Origin: Alphaproteobacteria bacterium
GTDB taxonomy: Bacteria > Pseudomonadota > Alphaproteobacteria > GCA-2731375
DNA length: 39,439 nucleotides
Direction: 5' to 3'
NCBI GenBank assembly: GCA_021776235.1
Contig: JAJFGG010000139.1
Span: 1-39,439 of the forward strand
The notes below the pieces were generated by a model. The model did no database searches. It had not been told where the DNA came from and saw only the letters and a list, made by a program, of their open reading frames with translations. Shown one piece after another: positions 32,664 to 39,439 of this stretch (the stretch's first letter is position 1; every line of letters starts with the position of its first letter). A program made the position numbers and the translations under genes.

Positions 32664-35516
32664 GTGCTGTTCGACGGCGCCTCCCGCGGCCGCTATTCCA
32701 CGGATGCCTCGATCTATCAGATCGAGCCCATCGGCGTGGTGGTGCCCCATGACGAGGCGGACGTGGTCCGCGCCATCCAGATCGCCGGGGACGAGGGCAT
32801 TCCCATTCTGGCCAGAGGCGGCGGCACCTCGCAATGCGGCCAGACCGTGGCCGAGGCCCTGGTGCTGGATGTCAGCAAAAACCTTGCCGGCGTTATTGCC
32901 CTGGATGTGGAAAACCGCCGGGTCACGGTCCAGCCGGGCCTGGTGCTGGATCAATTGAACGCCTATTTGCGGCCCCATGGCCTGTACTTTCCCGTCGATG
33001 TCTCGACCTCGTCCCGGGCCACCATCGGCGGCATGACAGGCAATAATTCCTGCGGCGCGCGCTCCATCCGCTATGGCCGCATGGTCGAGAACGTGCACGC
33101 CATCGATGCCCTGCTGGCGGATGGTGAAAAGCTGCATTTCGGCCCCTTGCCCGGGGATTTTCAGGCCGGCGATATATCTCCGCGGTTCCGCGATGTGGCC
33201 ACGCCGCTGTTGGATCTGGGCCGGCGCGAGGCGGCCGAGATCGCGGCCCGCTTTCCGGACGTGCAGCGGCGGGTGGGCGGCTACAACATCGACGCCCTGG
33301 TGCCGGGGGTCGGGTCCGAGAACCTGGCGCATCTGCTGGTCGGTTCGGAAGGCACCCTGGCCTTTTCCACGGCGATTGAATTGAAACTGGCGCCGATCCC
33401 GCCCAACAAGGTTCTGGGCATCTGCCATTTTCCCGACTTTTACGCGGCCATGGACGCGACCCGGCATATCGTTACCCTGGGACCGGCGGCGGTTGAGCTG
33501 GTGGACCGCACCATGATCGATCTGGCCCGCGAGATCGAGATCTTCCGTCCCACCATCGAACGCTTCGTCGACGGCCAGCCGGCGGCCCTGCTGCTGGTCG
33601 AGTTTGCCGGCGAGGACGGGGCCGAGCAGCTGCGCAAGCTGGCCCAGCTGGTGGAGCTGATGGGCGATCTGGGTTTTCCCGGCGCTGTGGTCGAGGCGAC
33701 CGATCCCGGCTTTCAGCGCGACGTCTGGGAGGTGCGCAAATCCGGCCTGAACATCATGATGTCCATGAAAGGCGACGGCAAACCGATCTCCTTTATCGAG
33801 GACTGCGCCGTGCGTCTGGAGGACCTGGCCGAATATACCGACCGCCTGACCAGGGTCTTCACCAGGCACGGCACCACGGGCACCTGGTACGCCCATGCCT
33901 CGGTCGGCTGCCTGCACGTCCGTCCCGTGGTCAACCTGAAGGAAGCGGACGGCGCCGTGAAAATGCGCGCCATGGCCGAGGAAGCCTTCGCCATGGTGCG
34001 GGAATACAAGGGCTCCCATTCCGGCGAACATGGTGACGGCCTGGTCCGTTCCGAGTTCCATCTGCCCATGTTCGGCCAGCGCATGGTGGACAATTTCGCC
34101 GAGGTGAAACAGATCCTTGATCCCAAGGGGCTGTTCAATCCCGGCAAGATTGTCGACCCGCCGAAGATGGACGACCGCCGCCTGTTCCGTTTCAAACCGG
34201 ACTACCGGACCGAGTCGTTGGAGACCGGCCTGGACTGGTCGGCCTGGGGCGGTTTCGCCGGCGCGGTGGAGATGTGCAACAACAACGGCGCCTGCCGCAA
34301 ACTGGGCCTGGCCGGGGTCATGTGCCCCTCGTTTCAGGTCACCAGGGACGAGGCCCATGTCACCCGCGGCCGGGCCAATCTATTGCGCCTTGGCATCTCG
34401 GGGCAGTTGGGCCCGGATGCCCTGCATTCGGACGCCATGGCAGAGGCCATGGCACTGTGCGTCGGCTGCAAGGGCTGCAAACGGGAATGCCCGGTGGGCG
34501 TCGACATGGCGGCCATGAAAATCGAAGTGCAGTACCAGCGCGCCAAACGCACGGGCATTTCCTGGCACGACCGCCTGGTCGCCTATCTGCCGCGCTATGC
34601 GCCCTGGGCCCGGCATCTCGCGCCGCTGTTGAACCTGCGTGACCGGCTGCCGGGTCTGGCCTGGGTGAGCGAGAAGCTGTTTGGTTTCACGGCCCGGCGG
34701 TCCCTGCCGAAATGGCGGGGCGATGTTTTCCAGCCGGCCCAGGCGTACGGTCCGGACGACGGCCCGGAGGTGGTTCTGTTCGCCGATACCTTCAATAGGG
34801 CGTTCGAGGCGGAAAACCTGCAGGCCGCCATTGCCGTCCTGGTGGCGGCAGGCCGGCGTGTGCATATTGCCGGGGCCGGCCGGTCCGGCGGCGGCCGGCC
34901 TCTTTGTTGCGGCCGTACGTTTCTCTCGGCCGGCCTGGTCGATCAGGCCAGGGAAGAAATGGCCCGCACGGTGGCCGCCCTGGCGCCCTTTGTCGCCCGT
35001 GGCCTGCCGGTGCTGGGGCTGGAGCCGTCCTGCCTGTTGACCCTGCGCGACGAACTGCTGGCCGTGCTGCCGGGCCTGGAGTCCGAGGCCCTGGCCAACA
35101 AGGCCATGTTGCTGGAAGAATACCTGGCGGCGGAAGCGCAGGCGGGCCGCCTGGATTTGAAACTGGGTGGGGGCCGCGACCGCGCCACCGGCAAGGTGCT
35201 GGTGCATGGCCATTGCCACCAGAAAGCGCACCAGACCATGGCGGCCATGACCACGGCCTTGGCACTGTTACCGGATGTGGAAGTAGAAACCGTATCGTCC
35301 AGCTGTTGCGGCATGGCCGGCGCTTTCGGGTATGGCGCCGATACCTACGATACCTCCGTCGCCATGGCCGAGGCGGCGCTGTTACCGGCGGTTCGGGCGG
35401 CGGCCCCGGCCACGGCGATCATCGCCAACGGCACCTCCTGCCGCCAGCAGATCAAACATGGCAGCGGACAGGAGGCGGTGCATATGGTGCAGGTGTTGCG
35501 CCGGGCCCTGGGATAA
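32664..35516 (+). CDS. fused FAD-binding oxidase and Fe-S/CCG-domain dehydrogenase (YdiJ/D-2-hydroxyacid type)
   Basis: A 950-residue fusion. Residues 1-500 form the GlcD/VAO-type FAD part (ARGGGTSQCGQT, SRATIGGMTGNNSCGARS, GSEGTLAF, HSGEHGDGLVRSE). Two 4Fe-4S sets follow: C538, C544 and C554, then C599, C602, C605 and C609 (CVGCKGCKREC). The C-terminal third has cysteine-rich CCG elements (LCCGRTFLSAG, GHCHQKAH, SSCCGMAGAFG). It oxidises a D-2-hydroxy acid such as D-lactate or D-2-hydroxyglutarate, probably at the membrane face. The start is doubtful. GTG 32664 trims about 15 residues that look like the family N-terminus (LAARLGRELRGQ), and no ATG, GTG or TTG lies between it and the ligase stop. 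Confidence 0.9.
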   Translation: MLFDGASRGRYSTDASIYQIEPIGVVVPHDEADVVRAIQIAGDEGIPILARGGGTSQCGQTVAEALVLDVSKNLAGVIALDVENRRVTVQPGLVLDQLNAYLRPHGLYFPVDVSTSSRATIGGMTGNNSCGARSIRYGRMVENVHAIDALLADGEKLHFGPLPGDFQAGDISPRFRDVATPLLDLGRREAAEIAARFPDVQRRVGGYNIDALVPGVGSENLAHLLVGSEGTLAFSTAIELKLAPIPPNKVLGICHFPDFYAAMDATRHIVTLGPAAVELVDRTMIDLAREIEIFRPTIERFVDGQPAALLLVEFAGEDGAEQLRKLAQLVELMGDLGFPGAVVEATDPGFQRDVWEVRKSGLNIMMSMKGDGKPISFIEDCAVRLEDLAEYTDRLTRVFTRHGTTGTWYAHASVGCLHVRPVVNLKEADGAVKMRAMAEEAFAMVREYKGSHSGEHGDGLVRSEFHLPMFGQRMVDNFAEVKQILDPKGLFNPGKIVDPPKMDDRRLFRFKPDYRTESLETGLDWSAWGGFAGAVEMCNNNGACRKLGLAGVMCPSFQVTRDEAHVTRGRANLLRLGISGQLGPDALHSDAMAEAMALCVGCKGCKRECPVGVDMAAMKIEVQYQRAKRTGISWHDRLVAYLPRYAPWARHLAPLLNLRDRLPGLAWVSEKLFGFTARRSLPKWRGDVFQPAQAYGPDDGPEVVLFADTFNRAFEAENLQAAIAVLVAAGRRVHIAGAGRSGGGRPLCCGRTFLSAGLVDQAREEMARTVAALAPFVARGLPVLGLEPSCLLTLRDELLAVLPGLESEALANKAMLLEEYLAAEAQAGRLDLKLGGGRDRATGKVLVHGHCHQKAHQTMAAMTTALALLPDVEVETVSSSCCGMAGAFGYGADTYDTSVAMAEAALLPAVRAAAPATAIIANGTSCRQQIKHGSGQEAVHMVQVLRRALG

Positions 35517-35642
35517 TATCAATGACCATTGGTATAAGCCGCCGCATCGCTGGGACGGCGCCGGCAGAGGCTTCCATTAGTAGTATTTCAATGGCCATAA
35601 GATTAGGGTAACGTCGCCCCGGAGCTGAAGGAAGCCGGTGAA

Positions 35643-38225
35643 ATGCGGGGAAAGCGTTACTACTATATAAAGCTGTATGGTTTCCTGTTCGCCGTCGCGT
35701 TCGTCAGTGGAACCATTGTCTCCGCCATGGCTGTCGTCGTGCAGGGACAGGCCTTCGGCTTCCGGAATGTCACAATCCTGACTGTTATGCCGGCCTTTTT
35801 ATTCGGCGGCTTAACGGCATTGATCATTTCGTACCTTATCGTCAGGAACCGGGAAAACCTGCTGAAACGCCTAAGAGTTGAAACTTCGATTTCCACGAAA
35901 CTGCGTGAAGAAATAGAGGAACGCGCGCGCGTCGATCTGGCCCTGAAGAAGAGCGAACAGAGCTATCGGCGAATTCTGGAGAATATGCAGGATACCTACT
36001 ATCGAACGGATTTGGACGGTCTGGTTCTAATGGCCTCGCCCGCCGTATCCGATCTTCTGGGCTATGATGCCGACGAACTTGTTGGCACCAAACTCAACGA
36101 TCTTTATGCCGATCCAGCCAGACGCGGGGCCTTTCGCCAGCAGCTCGAGGCGCATGGCGAGAAGGTCGAGCAATTCGAAACGGCCTTGCGGCGCAAGGAC
36201 GGCGAAGAGGTCCTGGTTTCGAGCAACGGCCAGTATTGGCGGGACGAGGATGGCAACATAGCCGGTATCGAAGGGACCGTTCGCGACATTACCGCGCGCA
36301 GGCGGGCCGAGGATGCCCTGCGCGACCGCCAGGAACAGCTTGTTGAAGCCCAGCGGATCGCACGCATTGGGTCGTGGGAGCGTAACCTGACGGACAATGT
36401 CCTGACCTGGTCCGACGAAGTCTACCGGCTATTGGAAGTCGACCCGGTGTCATTCACCGTTTCGAATGTCGCTTTCCTGGCTGCGGTGCATCCCGAGGAC
36501 CGGGAAGTGGTCGCCAAGGCCTATACGGACTCGCTGGCCAACCGGTCGCCCTATGAGATCACCCACCGCTTCCGAATGAAGGACGGCCGTGTCAAATGGG
36601 TGCAGGCGCGCTACGAAATGGATTTCGACGGCAACGGTGAGCCGTTGCGGTCGCGGGGCACGGTGCAGGATATTACCGAGAGCATCCGGGCCGAAGAAGC
36701 GGTGCGGACCCGTGATGCCTGGCTGCGCGCGATCCTGGACAACGCACCGATCAAGATCGTCCTCAAGGACCTTGACGGCCGGATCCTCGCCGTTGGCCGC
36801 AATGTGTCGGATATCCTGGGCCTTGAACGGGACGACCTGATCGGCCGCAGCACCGCCGATTTTCTGCCCGGCGATATCGCGGCGCTGGACATGGCCGCCG
36901 ACGGCAAGGTGGTGGAAACCGGCGAACCGATGCAACAGGAAATCGGCGAAGAGATCGATGGCGCCATGCGTTATTCGCTGAACGCCAAATTCCCGTTGCG
37001 GGGCGAAGACGGCAAGATCATCGGTGTCTGCAGCATGACCAGCGACATCACCGAGATGAAGCAGGCAGAAGAACAACTGCGTCAAGCCCAGAAAATGGAA
37101 GCGATCGGCCAGCTTACCGGCGGCGTGGCCCATGATTTCAATAATATGCTGGCCGCCATCATCGGCAATCTCGATCTCATCGAAGAGGGCAGCGTGACGG
37201 CCGAGTTCGACAGGGAAAGCATCGCCACCGCCCTGCGCGCGGCCCTTAGGGGTGCCGAGCTGACCCATCGCCTGCTGGCCTTCTCGCGGCAACAGGAACT
37301 GGACGCCAAGGTCACCGAGATCAACGAAATGTTGCCGCAATTCAGCCAACTGGCCCAGCGCACCATCGGCGAAGACATCGATATCGAGATGACCCTGGCG
37401 GCCAATCTGTGGCCGACCATGGTTGACGCAGGACAGCTGGAAAATGCCCTTCTGAACCTTGCCATCAATGCCCGCGACGCCATGCCCGATGGCGGACGGC
37501 TGACCATTGAAACCGCCAACCGGGTTCTCGAACAGGACGACACCGCGCGCTACGAGGATCTGGCGCCCGGCGCCTATGTCATGATCGCCGTCGGGGACAA
37601 CGGCACCGGCATGCCGGCGGAAGTGCGGCAGCGGGTCTTCGAACCTTTTTTCACAACCAAGGAAATCGGCAAGGGCAGCGGTCTGGGTTTAAGCATGGTC
37701 TTCGGCTTTGCCAAGCAATCGGGCGGCCATGTTTCGATCTACAGCAAGGAAGGCGAGGGCACGACGGTCCGGATCTACCTGCCCAGGGCGGCCGAGGCGG
37801 TTAACGCCGAAAGTACGCCAGAGCAGGCCCAGAAAGACAGACCGACGGGCGATGAAACGATCCTGGTGGTCGAGGATGACGAGGCGGTCCGGGATTATCT
37901 TGTGACCGTTCTGCGCCGCCTCGGCTATGACGTCCTCGAAGCGGAGGACGGACCGGCGGCATTGGACGTCATGGCGGCTGCCAGGGGCGTCGACCTGCTG
38001 TTGACCGACGTGATCCTGCCCCGGGGCATGAGCGGCCGGGATGTCGCCATCGCCTTTCGCGAACGCTATCCGGCGGCGGGCGTCCTATATTCATCGGGCT
38101 ACACCCGGGAAATCCTCAGCCGCCGCGGCCAGCTGGAGGAAGGCGTGGCACTGATGAACAAGCCGTTTCAGACCCCGACCCTGGCGCAGCGGGTGCGCGA
38201 GGTTCTGGATGATCAGGTCGCATGA
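35643..38225 (+). CDS. membrane-bound hybrid histidine kinase with three PAS domains
   Basis: An 860-residue sensor. Two membrane segments lie at about 10-34 and 44-66, then a short coiled coil (residues 70-105). Three PAS units follow: about 105-220, 235-350 and 360-475, each of the last two ending in a DIT signature. The dimerisation and phosphoacceptor box has H497 in GGVAHDFNNML. ATP-binding boxes are NLAINARDAM, VGDNGTGM, FEPFFTTK and GKGSGLGLSMV. A C-terminal receiver has ILVVEDDEAVRDYL, phosphoacceptor D789 and NKPF. There is little periplasmic sequence, so the PAS domains probably sense a cytoplasmic signal. A single-domain response regulator follows 46 bases on. Start ATG 35643 has GAAGGAAGCC upstream. 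Confidence 0.93.
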   Translation: MRGKRYYYIKLYGFLFAVAFVSGTIVSAMAVVVQGQAFGFRNVTILTVMPAFLFGGLTALIISYLIVRNRENLLKRLRVETSISTKLREEIEERARVDLALKKSEQSYRRILENMQDTYYRTDLDGLVLMASPAVSDLLGYDADELVGTKLNDLYADPARRGAFRQQLEAHGEKVEQFETALRRKDGEEVLVSSNGQYWRDEDGNIAGIEGTVRDITARRRAEDALRDRQEQLVEAQRIARIGSWERNLTDNVLTWSDEVYRLLEVDPVSFTVSNVAFLAAVHPEDREVVAKAYTDSLANRSPYEITHRFRMKDGRVKWVQARYEMDFDGNGEPLRSRGTVQDITESIRAEEAVRTRDAWLRAILDNAPIKIVLKDLDGRILAVGRNVSDILGLERDDLIGRSTADFLPGDIAALDMAADGKVVETGEPMQQEIGEEIDGAMRYSLNAKFPLRGEDGKIIGVCSMTSDITEMKQAEEQLRQAQKMEAIGQLTGGVAHDFNNMLAAIIGNLDLIEEGSVTAEFDRESIATALRAALRGAELTHRLLAFSRQQELDAKVTEINEMLPQFSQLAQRTIGEDIDIEMTLAANLWPTMVDAGQLENALLNLAINARDAMPDGGRLTIETANRVLEQDDTARYEDLAPGAYVMIAVGDNGTGMPAEVRQRVFEPFFTTKEIGKGSGLGLSMVFGFAKQSGGHVSIYSKEGEGTTVRIYLPRAAEAVNAESTPEQAQKDRPTGDETILVVEDDEAVRDYLVTVLRRLGYDVLEAEDGPAALDVMAAARGVDLLLTDVILPRGMSGRDVAIAFRERYPAAGVLYSSGYTREILSRRGQLEEGVALMNKPFQTPTLAQRVREVLDDQVA

Positions 38226-38271
38226 ACATGGGACATTCTCTTCCGGGCAGGCCGCTGCAAGCAGGGGACAG

Positions 38272-38643
38272 ATGAAGATGCGCGTTCTGATCATAGATGA
38301 CGACGATCTGGTGCGTACCACGCTTTCCCGTACGCTCATGACCGTGGGCTACGAGGTGATCGAGGCCATTGACGGCAACGATGGCCTGGGCAAGTTCCGC
38401 GGCGGCGGCATCGATCTGGTGATTACCGATATCCTGATGCCGGAAAAGGAAGGGCTGGAAACCATCCGGGAACTGCGCCAGTCCGGTGGCGGGGTGAAGA
38501 TCATTGCGATTTCCGGCGGTGACCGTACCGGCAGCCTAAGGTACCTTGAGATGGCGGCCGCGTTTGGGGCGGACGATACCCTGGCGAAGCCGTATCGGCG
38601 GCAGGATTTGCTGGCCAAAATCGAGGCCGTCATGAAAGCCTGA
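38272..38643 (+). CDS. stand-alone CheY-like response regulator
   Basis: A 123-residue receiver with no output domain. The acidic pocket is D9-D12 in IIDDDDLVR, the phosphoacceptor is D53 in VITDILMP, the switch Ser/Thr is in AISGGDR, and the lysine is K106 in LAKPYRR. It is preceded by AGGGGACAG and starts at ATG 38272, 46 bases after the hybrid kinase, whose own receiver suggests a phosphorelay or branching design. Single-domain receivers act by protein contact or as phosphate sinks. ATG 38272 is preferred to an earlier frame extension of 21 residues. Confidence 0.93.
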   Translation: MKMRVLIIDDDDLVRTTLSRTLMTVGYEVIEAIDGNDGLGKFRGGGIDLVITDILMPEKEGLETIRELRQSGGGVKIIAISGGDRTGSLRYLEMAAAFGADDTLAKPYRRQDLLAKIEAVMKA

Positions 38644-38854
38644 AAAGATCCGAATTGACCGGCCGGGGCGCCAGTTCCAAGCCGCGCCGATTATCGGGAG
38701 GCTGGCTGCCGGGGTTCGATATTGGCGGCGAAAACCGGATCTATTGATTGATTTCAGTCCCTACACGACGTGCTCGCGAGAATGTCATTACCGCGCAATC
38801 ACGAATTCGTTCAAGCTTGGCGCATCGGCACTTACAAAATCAGGATCCTTGACT

Positions 38855-39298
38855 ATGCAGCGAACATTGATGCGGGCCATGATGGCCGGACTATTCGGTC
38901 TTGCCGTCTTCTCCCAGGTCGCGGCTTCGGCGGCGACGGCGCCAAAGCGTGTCAGCGTGACCGGAGAGATCGTTGATACCTGGTGCTATGTGACCGAGAT
39001 TATGTACGCCGTGGGGACGGCCCATCATCAATGCGCCGTTTGGTGTGCGGCGGGCGGAATTCCGGTCAGTATTCTCGGCGATGACGGCAAGGTCTATGTC
39101 GTCCTCAAACTGGAAGGTGACGCCACCAGCGTGGCCAATCCCGCGATCCTCAAAATCCAGACCCATAAGGTGACGGTCAATGGCGATCTTTTTGAGCGTG
39201 ACGGCGTCAGATACCTGTTCGTCACCCAGGTGGCCGATGACAAAGGCATCGTCAACCTGACCCATGCCGAGAACGGCATACAGCCGTTTGGAGAATAG
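38855..39298 (+). CDS. small exported protein with conserved Cys motif
   Basis: A 147-residue exported protein. Residues 1-27 form a Sec signal (RTLMRAMMAGLFGLAVFSQVAASA). The mature part starts with VSVTGEIVDTWCY, then GTAHHQCAVWCAAGGIPVSILGDDGKVYVV, with C44, C60 and C64 and a His pair. The pattern GxIVDxxCY...HxxCAxxCAxxGxP recurs in small periplasmic proteins of many environmental bacteria, and may bind a metal or form a disulfide pair; no function is established to my knowledge. AGGATCC precedes ATG 38855. The next gene starts 2 bases after its stop, so they form one operon. Confidence 0.8.
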   Translation: MQRTLMRAMMAGLFGLAVFSQVAASAATAPKRVSVTGEIVDTWCYVTEIMYAVGTAHHQCAVWCAAGGIPVSILGDDGKVYVVLKLEGDATSVANPAILKIQTHKVTVNGDLFERDGVRYLFVTQVADDKGIVNLTHAENGIQPFGE

Positions 39299-39300
39299 CC

Positions 39301-39439
39301 ATGAGAACAATTGCAATGATCGTCGCGGCGGCCTTTCTGGCAGCCGCGCCGGGCGCGGTGGCGGGCGAGGAGTGGGGGAAAAAAGGCGAAAAGAAAGTAC
39401 CCATAGAGGGCCAGGTGGTGGACAAAGCCAGCGAACAAT
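39301..39439 (+). CDS. exported protein, 5' part only
   Basis: Starts at ATG 39301, two bases after the previous stop, and runs off the window. A signal peptide (AMIVAAAFLAAAPGAVA) is followed by a lysine-rich start and VPIEGQVVDKAS, the same VxxxGxVVD strand as in the protein upstream. It may be a paralogue or partner. The remainder is not visible. Confidence 0.7.
   Translation, partial: MRTIAMIVAAAFLAAAPGAVAGEEWGKKGEKKVPIEGQVVDKASEQ

Noticed and set aside
30595-34358. Very long open frames on the minus strand opposite the acyl-CoA ligase and the FAD/Fe-S gene (615-618 residues each)
   Set aside because: Their translations are His/Gln/Asp-rich with no family motif, and they lie exactly opposite strong coding genes, as expected from high-GC codon bias.
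35522-35598. Inverted repeat ATGACCATTG / CAATGGCCAT ahead of the kinase gene
   Set aside because: Ten bases with one mismatch and a 57-base spacer can arise by chance.

Overview
This is a GC-rich window with alphaproteobacterial character (Rhodospirillales-like gene families, a high-GC codon bias, and mostly ATG/GTG/TTG starts with GGAGG-type ribosome sites). It looks like chromosome rather than phage or plasmid. It mixes housekeeping genes (holC, a tRNA-Arg, an LpxL-type acyltransferase) with a large catabolic accessory set and one island of decayed mobile DNA. The genus cannot be named from the sequence alone.

Layout. 1-860: 3' end of holC and a small secreted repeat protein. 868-996: a long imperfect inverted repeat where convergent transcription meets. 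993-5738 (minus): a complete five-gene branched-chain amino acid/amide type ABC transporter (SBP-livG-livF-livH-livM order of transcription). 5947-8660 (plus): a metal-dependent amidohydrolase overlapping by 4 bp with a COG0523 GTPase, divergent from the transporter. 8745-15224: an ACMSD-like amidohydrolase/decarboxylase (minus), then a plus-strand run of a ThDP enzyme, an MFS transporter, an isochorismatase-type hydrolase and an MDR oxidoreductase, which is probably one catabolic locus. 15357-20929: an aldo/keto reductase, a DUF1989 protein, an AI-2E family permease, an NTF2-like protein, a MalY/PatB-type aminotransferase/C-S lyase and a membrane protein. 21330-24871: an NTF2-like gene, a membrane-anchored octaheme cytochrome c, a decayed second copy of the NTF2-like gene, a GFA/CENP-V domain protein and a Sel1-repeat protein.

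24872-29300 is a mobile-element graveyard: a truncated phage/ParB-neighbour type gene, the C-terminus of an IS30-family transposase, a frameshifted REP-associated (Y1) transposase with matching 13-14 bp ends, the C-terminus of an IS91-like transposase, a CaiB/BaiF CoA-transferase with different codon use, an intact Y1 transposase flanked by inverted arrays of GGGGTCA repeats and by a perfect 21-bp inverted repeat, and a truncated ParE toxin. The block ends at the 3' side of tRNA-Arg(CCT), the usual edge of an integrated island.

29832-39439 returns to ordinary genes: an LpxL/HtrB-like acyltransferase, an acyl-CoA ligase, a fused FAD/Fe-S dehydrogenase (D-lactate/D-2-hydroxyglutarate type), a three-PAS hybrid histidine kinase with a stand-alone receiver just downstream, and two small exported proteins in tandem, the last cut by the window end.

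The strongest items for follow-up are the amidohydrolase/COG0523/ABC-transporter locus, the orphan octaheme cytochrome, the iteron-flanked Y1 transposase, the 81-bp microhomology deletion in the duplicated NTF2-like gene, and the missing canonical start codon ahead of the FAD/Fe-S fusion.
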